From Aromatoleum sp. (GTDB lineage Bacteria; Pseudomonadota; Gammaproteobacteria; Burkholderiales; Casimicrobiaceae), in the NCBI GenBank assembly GCA_010365205.1, contig JAAFGU010000074.1:1-9663 (forward strand): a stretch of DNA of 9,663 nt. Direction: 5' to 3'. Shown piece by piece: positions 1 through 6,730 of this stretch (position 1 is its first letter; every line of letters starts with the position of its first letter). The notes below the pieces were generated by a model, which saw nothing but the letters and a program-made list of their open reading frames with translations, did no database searches and had not been told where the DNA came from. Made by a program: the position numbers and the translations under genes.

Positions 1-1699
1 CCCAGGCGCCGGCGCGCCATCGCCGCGCGAGGACGACCGCGAGCGGCACGAGTGCCGCGGCGATGATCAGCGCGCGCTGCAGCGTGCTGCCCGGCGCGTC
101 GACGAGGAACACCGGGATCGCGAACAGAGCGAGGTCGAACAGCGCGTGCAGCAGGACCGTCGGCAACAGGCCGAAGCGCAGGAAGATCAGCGCCCACAGC
201 ACCGACGGCACGATCAATTCGACCGGCCGCGAATACGACGGGAACCCGGGGTAGTTCGCGTGCGCGCCGCCGAAGATCAGCGCCTGGATGACGACGGCGA
301 TGCCGATCGCGAGTCCGCGTTTGCCGAATCGGGCGCCGACGATCGCCGCCAGCGCGAGCGGTACCGCGCGGAACAGCGACTCCTCCATGAATCCCGCCTG
401 CAGCGACATCGCGATCGGCGCCAATGCCGGCACGAAGCTGCCGAGGATATTCGGGTCGGTCAGCGACTCCGATGGCTGCCACCAGCCGAGCCAGCGATTG
501 GTCGCGTAATAGAACACGGCGATCATCGCGAGCTGCACCGAAACGAACAAATATCCGCCGAGCGTGCGGCCGAGAATCTGCTTGGTCGGCGCGGCGTCGC
601 GCGACCATGCGCGCCACAATTGCGGATGCTGCGGAAACGCGCGCCGCGACAGGCTTTCGGCGGCCATGAACACCAGCGCGTAGCCCAGGCCCCCGCCGAG
701 GGTGACGACGAGCGCCACGCCGGCCTGACGCAGCCAGAACGTCGTCACCGATTGCGCCGTGTCGAAGCCGAACCACGCGGCCGGCGTGTTCGCCAGCGTC
801 GTTGCGCCCATCAGAGCGCCCACGATGAAACCGGCGGCGAGCGCCGGCCGCCACTGCAGCCAGTGCGCTCGCAGCAACCAGAGCACGCCGAGCAGGCAGC
901 CGCCCAGGCCGTAGAGCACGCCCGCCGACAGGCTGGCGATGCCGGCGATGGTGTTGTTCGCCGAGCGCAGCTCCTCGAATCGGCGGTCGAATGACTCGGG
1001 TATGTGGACGTACCAGGTGACCTCGGTCAGCTCGTCGCCGGAGACGCCGATGCGCAGCCGGAACCGCGCCTCGCCGATCGTCTGTGCCGTGCGTTCGTAG
1101 ATGAACAGGTGATCGACGCGGCCCGTCCTGCGCGTCTGTTGCGTTTGCTCCAGCAGCCTGAACGGCGAGAAATCCACGGCCCAAGCATCGCGCGCGCGCC
1201 CCTCGGCCAAGCGCCGCGCGGAAAGCGCGTCGAGTACCAGCCCCGCCGGGTCGGCCGGAACGGACAGCTCCGGCACCCGTTTGGCAAAGCCGTAGGCTGT
1301 GCCGTCCGGGCGGAAACGGACGATCGATTCGGTCACCTCGCCGGCCGCGAACAGCCGCACTTCCCACCAGTAAGGCGCGTAGATCGTTCCCGCCACCAGC
1401 TGCGCGAACGCCGGCTTCCCCCCGCCCTCGAGTTCGACGTAATTCTGCGTCGACTGGTCATGGCTGAAGCGGGCCGCCGCGCGCGCGCCATCGGGCGCCA
1501 GCTGATGCCGGGCCGACAGCGCTTCCGCCTTCGCGATGGCGTCCTGCCGCGACAACGTGATGTCGAGGTTCACCAGCGGGATCGCCAGCGCGAAGAGCTT
1601 CCACGCAATGGCGAGCGAGATCAGCGCCAGACCGGCGTAGGCGATCCAGAACGCGGGCCGGCGGGTGAGGCCCACGGTCGCCGCGACCCCATCCTTCAC
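1..1699 (-). CDS. CPBP-family intramembrane metalloprotease (CAAX/Rce1-like), C-terminus cut by window edge
   Basis: The frame is open from a GTG at 1699 to the left edge (566 residues, no stop), so the C-terminus is missing. One hydrophobic segment lies at about residues 17-42, followed by a soluble, probably extracytoplasmic region at about 45-245. A multi-helix membrane domain starts near 250. It carries the CPBP (Abi/type II CAAX endopeptidase) motifs in order: EESLFR (E439, E440, R444), FGGAH (F476, H480) and HALFD (H518, D522). The Glu pair and the His residues are the expected metal-binding/catalytic set; the last motif has Asp where HxxxN is common. Family members cleave within or near the membrane, and some bacterial ones act in immunity or protein maturation; the substrate here is unknown. 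The GTG start overlaps the stop of the CoA-transferase gene as GTGA, with an AGGTG element just upstream, which implies translational coupling. I do not recognise the large N-terminal domain. Family assignment is firm; the role is not. Confidence 0.85.
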   Translation of the reverse strand, partial: MKDGVAATVGLTRRPAFWIAYAGLALISLAIAWKLFALAIPLVNLDITLSRQDAIAKAEALSARHQLAPDGARAAARFSHDQSTQNYVELEGGGKPAFAQLVAGTIYAPYWWEVRLFAAGEVTESIVRFRPDGTAYGFAKRVPELSVPADPAGLVLDALSARRLAEGRARDAWAVDFSPFRLLEQTQQTRRTGRVDHLFIYERTAQTIGEARFRLRIGVSGDELTEVTWYVHIPESFDRRFEELRSANNTIAGIASLSAGVLYGLGGCLLGVLWLLRAHWLQWRPALAAGFIVGALMGATTLANTPAAWFGFDTAQSVTTFWLRQAGVALVVTLGGGLGYALVFMAAESLSRRAFPQHPQLWRAWSRDAAPTKQILGRTLGGYLFVSVQLAMIAVFYYATNRWLGWWQPSESLTDPNILGSFVPALAPIAMSLQAGFMEESLFRAVPLALAAIVGARFGKRGLAIGIAVVIQALIFGGAHANYPGFPSYSRPVELIVPSVLWALIFLRFGLLPTVLLHALFDLALFAIPVFLVDAPGSTLQRALIIAAALVPLAVVLARRWRAGAW

Positions 1700-2958
1700 G
1701 GTCGCACCTGCACCACACCGCGCGAGGCCAGCACGGCGATGCGCGCATCGTCGAGACCGAGCCGTTCGCGCAGCACCTCCGCCGTGTGTTCGCCGAGCAA
1801 CGGCGGCGGTCGATCGTACGCAGGCGGGGTCGCCGAAAAGCGCAGCGGCAACCCGACCTGCGGCACGCTGCCGGCGAGCGGATGCGGCAGGTCCATCCGC
1901 AGCCCGCGCGCGGCGATCTGGGGGTCGGCGAACACCTGATCCAGCCCGTTGATCGGACCCGACGGGATGCCGAGCGGCTCCAGCGCGTCGAGCCAGACTC
2001 TCTGCGTTCGCGTGCGCACCACCTCCGAGATCATCGGCACCAGCGTCTCGCGGTTGCGCACGCGGTCGGCGTTCTTCGCGAATCGAGAATCGGCGGCCCA
2101 CTCGGGCTTGCCGGCAACTGCGCAGAATTTCGCGAACTGACCGTCGTTGCCGACCGCGAGGATCAGGTGGCCGTCGGAGCATGCGAACACCTGATAGGGG
2201 ACGATGTTCTGGTGCGCGTTACCGACGCGTCCGGGAGGCGTGCCGGTGATGAGGTAGTTGTGCGACATCGTCGCCATCATCGCGACGGCGGAGTCGAACA
2301 GGCATGCGTCGATCCACTGTCCCTGCCCGGTCCGCTCGCGATGCGCCAGCGCCGCCTGGATCGCGACCGTCGCGTACATCCCCGTCATCAGGTCGGAGAT
2401 CGCGACGCCGGCCTTCTGCGGTCCGCCGCCGGGCAGCTCGTCGCGCTCGCCGGTGACGCTCATGAAACCCGACATGCCCTGAATGATGAAATCGTAGCCG
2501 GCACGGTCGGCGTAGGGTCCATCCTGGCCGAAGCCGGTGATCGAGCAATAGACGAGGCGCGGATTCGGCGCCGCGAGGCTCGCGTAGTCGAGCCCGTATT
2601 TCGCGAGACCGCCGACCTTGAAGTTCTCGACCAGCACGTCGGATTGTTCTGCGAGATCGCGGACGATCGCCTGCCCGTCGGGCTGTGTGAAGTCGACGGC
2701 GACAGAGAGCTTGCCGCGGTTGCAGCACAGGTAATACGCGGCCTCGCTGGTGTCGTGTCCCTGCGCGTCCTTGAGATACGGCGGCCCCCACGCCCGCGTG
2801 TCGTCACCGGTGCCGGGCCTCTCGATCTTGATGACCGTCGCGCCGAGGTCCGCGAGAAGTTGCGTGCACCACGGGCCCGCGAGCACGCGGGAGAGGTCGA
2901 GGACGACGAGATGGGAGAGCGGCCCGGGCACGTGGACTGAACGGATGGCGCGGCGCAT
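1696..2958 (-). CDS. CaiB/BaiF family III CoA-transferase, succinyl-CoA:glutarate CoA-transferase-like
   Basis: The 420-residue product has the usual length for family III CoA-transferases, which move CoA between carboxylic acids through an aspartyl-CoA thioester. The N-terminal signature VLDLSRVLAGPW is at about residues 19-30, ERPGTGDDTR at 46-55 and YCSITGFGQDGP at 137-148. The predicted catalytic Asp is D189 in SDLMTGMY, aligned with Asp169 of formyl-CoA transferase. The C-terminal RPPPLLGEHT is also typical. From memory the overall pattern (DDTRxWGPP, AxNYLITG, NIVPYQ, GPINGLDQVF) resembles mammalian SUGCT, so a dicarboxylate such as glutarate is a reasonable acceptor guess; racemase or other CoA-transferase activity cannot be excluded. 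The start is uncertain: ATG at 2958 lacks a good ribosome binding site and sits in a hairpin loop, while GTG at 2931 lies just before the conserved domain. An in-frame TAG just upstream rules out a longer protein. The 3' end overlaps the downstream protease gene by 4 bases. Confidence 0.9.
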   Translation of the reverse strand: MRRAIRSVHVPGPLSHLVVLDLSRVLAGPWCTQLLADLGATVIKIERPGTGDDTRAWGPPYLKDAQGHDTSEAAYYLCCNRGKLSVAVDFTQPDGQAIVRDLAEQSDVLVENFKVGGLAKYGLDYASLAAPNPRLVYCSITGFGQDGPYADRAGYDFIIQGMSGFMSVTGERDELPGGGPQKAGVAISDLMTGMYATVAIQAALAHRERTGQGQWIDACLFDSAVAMMATMSHNYLITGTPPGRVGNAHQNIVPYQVFACSDGHLILAVGNDGQFAKFCAVAGKPEWAADSRFAKNADRVRNRETLVPMISEVVRTRTQRVWLDALEPLGIPSGPINGLDQVFADPQIAARGLRMDLPHPLAGSVPQVGLPLRFSATPPAYDRPPPLLGEHTAEVLRERLGLDDARIAVLASRGVVQVRP

Positions 2959-2967
2959 CGCCGCGCC
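2947..2967 (-). promoter_or_regulatory. Perfect 9-bp GC inverted repeat with the CoA-transferase ATG as its 3-nt loop
   Basis: The arms ggcgcggcg (2947-2955) and cgccgcgcc (2959-2967) are exact reverse complements. The three bases between them (2956-2958) are the ATG of the CoA-transferase gene on the minus strand. In mRNA this would fold into an all-GC stem that sequesters the initiation codon, although a three-base loop is tight. It may be translational control, or a sign that the true start is GTG 2931. A chance origin in GC-rich DNA is possible. Confidence 0.4.
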
Positions 2968-2999
2968 GCCATTCTAGCCGAGCGGGGACTACCGACGGT

Positions 3000-4823
3000 C
3001 TATTCGGGCACACCGGCCTTGCGGAGGCCGGCAATTAGGTGCGTTCTGTCGCGTTCGACTACTTCCGGCGATGTCGAGAAGCGCTTCGCCTCGTAGCGCG
3101 CGATCGTGAAGTCCGGCCGGACTTGCAGTAATTTCACCTTCGCCCGCGAGGCTCTGGCCGCATCCCCGCGCAGCGCATAAGCGGCCGTCATGTTGGCAAA
3201 TATGATCCACGCATGGTCTGAAGCCGCGGCGCGTTCGCACGCGGCAATGGCATCGTCGTAGGTGCCCAGGGCAACGTGCGACGCGCACGCCAAGGCCTGC
3301 GACTCGGGGTACATATTTCCCAGCGCGGCTTGCAGCGAATCGACAACTTTTAGCGCTTCTGACGCGTTGCCTGAGGCCAGGTAGAGCCAGCCCCGCAGGA
3401 TGACGGGAGAAAATCGCGTCGGATCGATGTCGTGCGCACGGACATTGGCCGCAAACGCGGCGTCCCTGTTCCCGAGATACCCGAGCACCACCGCCCGGGA
3501 CCACCATGCACTCGGATCGCGAGGGTCGAGTGTCACGGCCCGCAGCGAATCGGTGTCCGCTTCGGCCAGGACGCGCTCCCGATCGATGGTGAAATCGTTC
3601 TCGAACAGTTCCACACTGCTCATTACGCGTTGCGTCCAGGCGCTCGCGAATTTGGGGTCGAGCCGGATCGCCTGGTCGGCCAGCCTGCGCACTTCGCGCG
3701 CCCGCGAGACCGGGTCGCTAATTGTGAGTGCATGCGAGCGGTCGACGAAATCCTGTGCACTTGTCTCGCCACCCGGTTTGGGCGCGGCCCACAAGACGGC
3801 ATCGCTAAGCATGACGCGAGCGGTGTACGTGAGCTGACGGATCAACGCCTCGTGATCATCAAGTCCCCCTCGCTCGATCACCCGCCGCTCGGATTGAATC
3901 TGCCTGCCGTCGCTTGTGTCGACGAGCCGCAACGTCGCCGCGACCTGTGCGCCAGCGGGAAGCAACTCCCCTTGGATCAGGTACCGGACGTTCGCCTCGC
4001 GCCCCGCGGCGCGCGCGTCGGTGGTCTGTGTCGCGATGACGGCGGCCGCGGGGGCCGGCGTAACCCGCATGTCAGGCATGCTGTCCCCGAGGGCGCGCGT
4101 AATCTCTACGGTCAGTCGGGATGCCGCTTCTTCGAGCGCGACATCGCCGGCAGCCCCGACGAACGGAGCGATCAACACCGAATGCAGCGGCACCCCGCCC
4201 GCTGCCTGGTCGCCGAAATGCGGATTCGGCAGGATGTGCCATGCGACGCCAAGAAAGACGGCGAGCGCCAAAACGCCTCCTGCGGCGACGGCCTGCCGAC
4301 GCGACATGCCATATCGACGTGTATTCCTCTCGGTTGCTGGCGCAGGCCGGTACGCGCCGAGGCCCTTGCCGAGCACGACGCGGAACACGTGAATCGCCTT
4401 GGAGATGTTCTTGACCTGCTGCTCGCCTGAATCGACGAACTCGACGCCGAGATCCTCGTGCACCTGCTCCCACACCGCCGACGCAACGCTGATGCCGCCC
4501 GGCTCCGCCAATGTCTCCAGCCGTGCGGCGACATTGACGCCGTCGCCGATGATGTCGTCGCCCTCGACGATGATGTCGCCCAGGTTGATACCGATGCGGA
4601 ACTCGATCTTCTCGTCAGCGGCGACGTACAGGTTGCGCGCGCCCATCTCGCGCTGCACCTCGACTGCGCAGCGCAGCGCCGACGTCGCACTCGGGAATTC
4701 AAGCAGCATTCCGTCGCCGGAAGTCTTTACCGTGCGCCCGCCATGCTCGGTGATCTTCGGATCGATCAGCTCGTCGCGCAGCCTGCGCAACCGCCCGTGC
4801 GTACCGGCCTCGTCGCGTTCCAT
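3000..4823 (-). CDS. Membrane-anchored class III adenylate/guanylate cyclase with TolB-like and TPR region
   Basis: From the first in-frame ATG (4823) the product is 607 residues. Residues 1-150 are most of a class III nucleotide cyclase domain that makes cAMP (or cGMP). Visible key residues are K33 and D37 in VKTSGDG (purine-contacting Lys and second metal Asp), D90 in EGDD (base-selecting position; Asp favours ATP), and N97 and R101 in GDGVNVAAR (transition-state pair). The first metal-binding Asp is not in this reading: it lies 8 codons upstream, so the real N-terminus is longer (see 4824-4958). A transmembrane helix spans about 180-198. Residues ~214-340 look like the TolB/FlgO-like 'API/LPF' module often found in cyclase-TPR proteins (VLIAPFVGAAGD, RYLIQGELLPAG). 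TPR-like helical repeats follow at ~385-575. Topology is predicted as cyclase in the cytoplasm and the C-terminal sensor part across the membrane. It lies downstream of pntB after a hairpin and 41 bp upstream of the CoA-transferase. The family is clear; the signal sensed is unknown. Confidence 0.88.
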   Translation of the reverse strand: MERDEAGTHGRLRRLRDELIDPKITEHGGRTVKTSGDGMLLEFPSATSALRCAVEVQREMGARNLYVAADEKIEFRIGINLGDIIVEGDDIIGDGVNVAARLETLAEPGGISVASAVWEQVHEDLGVEFVDSGEQQVKNISKAIHVFRVVLGKGLGAYRPAPATERNTRRYGMSRRQAVAAGGVLALAVFLGVAWHILPNPHFGDQAAGGVPLHSVLIAPFVGAAGDVALEEAASRLTVEITRALGDSMPDMRVTPAPAAAVIATQTTDARAAGREANVRYLIQGELLPAGAQVAATLRLVDTSDGRQIQSERRVIERGGLDDHEALIRQLTYTARVMLSDAVLWAAPKPGGETSAQDFVDRSHALTISDPVSRAREVRRLADQAIRLDPKFASAWTQRVMSSVELFENDFTIDRERVLAEADTDSLRAVTLDPRDPSAWWSRAVVLGYLGNRDAAFAANVRAHDIDPTRFSPVILRGWLYLASGNASEALKVVDSLQAALGNMYPESQALACASHVALGTYDDAIAACERAAASDHAWIIFANMTAAYALRGDAARASRAKVKLLQVRPDFTIARYEAKRFSTSPEVVERDRTHLIAGLRKAGVPE

Positions 4824-4958
4824 CAGCCGCGAATAGCCGACGACATCGGTGGCGACGACGGCGACGAGCTTGCGGATGACCGCAGTCGCGGGCCCCCCTC
4901 CACGCCTCGAGCGTGCCGAGACGGCGGCAGATTGGATCGGGCGCGCGAAACGCGCCCG
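4824..4958 (-). other. Uninitiated N-terminal extension of the cyclase (conserved coding, no standard start)
   Basis: The cyclase frame stays open upstream of ATG 4823 to a TAG at 4959-4961. The last codons translate as VIRKLVAVVATDVVGYSRL, the conserved N-terminal beta strand of class III cyclases, with the first metal-binding Asp at 4845-4847, 40 residues before K33 as in characterised cyclases. No ATG, GTG or TTG occurs in frame between the TAG and this segment; the only alternatives are an ATC at 4877 or a CTG directly before the ATG. A GTG at 4901-4903 is out of frame by one base and is followed by six identical bases (4893-4898). One extra base there would give a GTG start and 27 added residues. 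This could be a sequencing or assembly error, a real frameshift, or a non-standard start. Confidence 0.75.
4938..4958 (-). terminator. GC hairpin after pntB (terminator-like, no U tract)
   Basis: The arms cgggcgcg (4938-4945) and cgcgcccg (4951-4958) form a perfect 8-bp stem around a 5-nt loop, starting 5 bases after the pntB stop codon. No T-run follows on the minus strand, so it is not a canonical intrinsic terminator. It could stabilise the 3' end of the pnt mRNA or reduce read-through into the cyclase gene. Confidence 0.45.
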
Positions 4959-4963
4959 CTACT

Positions 4964-6349
4964 TCATTCGATCGCCTTGACGAGCTCCTCGACGACCTTC
5001 TTCGCGTCGCCGAACACCATCATCGTCTTGTCCATGTAGAACAGCGGATTGTCGAGGCCCGCGTAGCCGGACGCCATCGAGCGCTTGTTGACAATGACGG
5101 TCTTCGCCTTGTACGCCTCGAGGATCGGCATTCCGTAGATCGCGCTGCCCTTCTGCTCGGCGAGCGGATTCACGACGTCGTTGGCGCCGAGGATCAGCGC
5201 GACGTCGGCGGTGCCGAACTCGCCATTGATGTCCTCCATCTCGAAGACCTGGTCGTAGGGCACCTCGGCCTCGGCCAGCAGCACGTTCATGTGGCCCGGC
5301 ATGCGGCCCGCGACCGGGTGGATCGCGTATTTCACCGTCACGCCTTTTGCCTTGAGCTTGGCCGCCATCTCCTTGACGGCGTGCTGCGCGCGCGCGACGG
5401 CGAGCCCGTATCCCGGGACGATGATGACCGTCTCGGCATTGCTCATGATGAACGCGGCGTCGTCCGGGCTGCCGGAGCGCACCGACTTCTGCGACGCGTC
5501 GGCGGCGGCCGCGCCCTCCTCGGCGCCGAAACCGCCGAGGATCACGCTGAAGAACGAGCGGTTCATCGCCTTGCACATGATGTACGACAGGATCGCGCCG
5601 CTTGATCCGACCAGCGAGCCGGAGATGATCAGCATCGGGTTGTTGAGCGAGAAGCCGATGCCGGCCGCGGCCCAGCCCGAGTAGCTGTTCAGCATCGAAA
5701 TCACGACCGGCATGTCGGCGCCGCCGATCGGGATGATGATCAGCACGCCGAGCAGGAACGCGAGCCCCGACATAACGATGAACGGCATCCAGCCGCCACC
5801 CATGAAGAACGCGATGCCGGAGCCGATCATCGCGATTCCGATCGCGAGATTGAGGATGTGCTGGCCCTTGAACACGATCGGAGCGCCGGACATCCGCCCG
5901 GACAGCTTGGCGAACGCGATCACCGAGCCGGAGAACGTGATCGCGCCGATGAACGTCCCGAGGAAGAGCTCGAGCTTGTTGCCGGTCGGGATCTCGGCGG
6001 GCAGCCCGAACGACTGCGGGTTGTGCACGGCGGACACTGCGATCAGCACCGCGGCCATCCCAACCAGCGAGTGGAACGCGGCGACCAGCTCGGGCATCTG
6101 CGTCATCTGCACGCGCCGGGCGATGAAGGTGCCGACCGCCGCGCCGATGGCGATGCCGCCGACGATCATCGCGATGTTCCTGGTGTTCGAATAGACGAGC
6201 GCGAGCGTGACGACGACGGCGATCGCCATTCCGACCATGCCGAACACGTTGCCGCGGCGCGCGGTCGACGGATGCGACAGGCCCTTGAGCGCGAAGATGA
6301 ACGAGACCGACGCGACGAGATACCAGAGTGCAACTTGGTTGGCGCTCAT
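4964..6349 (-). CDS. pntB: NAD(P) transhydrogenase subunit beta
   Basis: This subunit holds most of the proton channel (domain II) and the NADP(H)-binding domain III of the membrane-bound transhydrogenase, which couples NADH + NADP+ to NAD+ + NADPH with inward proton flow. The product is 461 residues, essentially the length of E. coli PntB. About nine membrane helices span residues 5-260. H93 in AAFHSLVGMAA matches the proton-pathway His91 of E. coli, and N221 in MLNSYSGWAAAG matches Asn222. Domain III shows VPGYGLAVARAQHA (312-324), HPVAGRMPGHMNV (344-356), LGANDVVNP (387-395) and KRSMASGYAG (422-431), all NADP-binding elements. Open frame continues upstream to 6523, but ATG 6349 is chosen because the family N-terminus starts there and GGGAGAA lies 7 bases before it. 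It is the last gene of the pntAA-pntAB-pntB operon, 23 bp after pntAB. Confidence 0.97.
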   Translation of the reverse strand: MSANQVALWYLVASVSFIFALKGLSHPSTARRGNVFGMVGMAIAVVVTLALVYSNTRNIAMIVGGIAIGAAVGTFIARRVQMTQMPELVAAFHSLVGMAAVLIAVSAVHNPQSFGLPAEIPTGNKLELFLGTFIGAITFSGSVIAFAKLSGRMSGAPIVFKGQHILNLAIGIAMIGSGIAFFMGGGWMPFIVMSGLAFLLGVLIIIPIGGADMPVVISMLNSYSGWAAAGIGFSLNNPMLIISGSLVGSSGAILSYIMCKAMNRSFFSVILGGFGAEEGAAAADASQKSVRSGSPDDAAFIMSNAETVIIVPGYGLAVARAQHAVKEMAAKLKAKGVTVKYAIHPVAGRMPGHMNVLLAEAEVPYDQVFEMEDINGEFGTADVALILGANDVVNPLAEQKGSAIYGMPILEAYKAKTVIVNKRSMASGYAGLDNPLFYMDKTMMVFGDAKKVVEELVKAIE

Positions 6350-6372
6350 GACAGGTTCTCCCGGGGCCGCGG

Positions 6373-6699
6373 TCAGGGCTTCTCGGGAGCTGGCGCCTTC
6401 GGCTCCTTCTTCTTGAACATCTCGAGCATCCGCTGCGTCACGAGGAAGCCGCCGAACACGTTGACCGAGGCGAGCGCGACGGCCGCGAAGCCGACCCACC
6501 CGCCCCAGTCGAAATTCGCCCACTCGAGGCCGGCGGCGAGCATCGCGCCGACCAGGATGATGCCCGAGATCGCGTTTGTGACGCTCATCAGCGGCGTGTG
6601 CAGCGCGGGCGTCACGCTCCAGACGACGTGATAGCCGACGACGATCGCGAGCACGAACACGATCAGGTAGAAGACATGGGGATCGACACCGGTGGCCAT
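6373..6699 (-). CDS. pntAB: NAD(P) transhydrogenase subunit alpha, part 2 (membrane segment)
   Basis: This is a small 108-residue membrane protein corresponding to the C-terminal transmembrane part of fused PntA. Three hydrophobic helices lie at about residues 9-28, 38-58 and 66-88. The stretch SVTPALHTPLMSVTNAISG (28-46) is the hallmark of this subunit. The C-terminus is short and charged (KKKEPKAPAPEKP). It joins PntB to form the proton-conducting domain II. Its presence as a separate gene shows the three-subunit form, as in Rhodospirillum rubrum, rather than the two-subunit E. coli form. The ATG at 6699 has GGAG six bases upstream. Gaps to the neighbours are 31 bp (pntAA) and 23 bp (pntB), which fits one operon. 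Confidence 0.95.
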   Translation of the reverse strand: MATGVDPHVFYLIVFVLAIVVGYHVVWSVTPALHTPLMSVTNAISGIILVGAMLAAGLEWANFDWGGWVGFAAVALASVNVFGGFLVTQRMLEMFKKKEPKAPAPEKP

Positions 6700-6730
6700 G
6701 GAGGGCTCCGTTTCAGGAAAGGAGATGTTG

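Noticed and set aside
146..2940. Plus-strand open frames at 146-994, 1004-1939 and 1786-2940
   Set aside because: They are antisense to the CPBP protease and the CoA-transferase and show Arg/His/Gln-rich low-complexity translations typical of shadow frames.
3432..4430. A 332-residue plus-strand open frame
   Set aside because: It is antisense to the cyclase/TPR gene, whose motifs and repeats are clear; no ribosome binding site or family pattern supports it.
6350..6523. Upstream extension of pntB to an ATG at 6523
   Set aside because: The extension overlaps most of the end of pntAB, its translation is Arg-rich and unlike PntB, and ATG 6349 has a good ribosome binding site and the family N-terminus.
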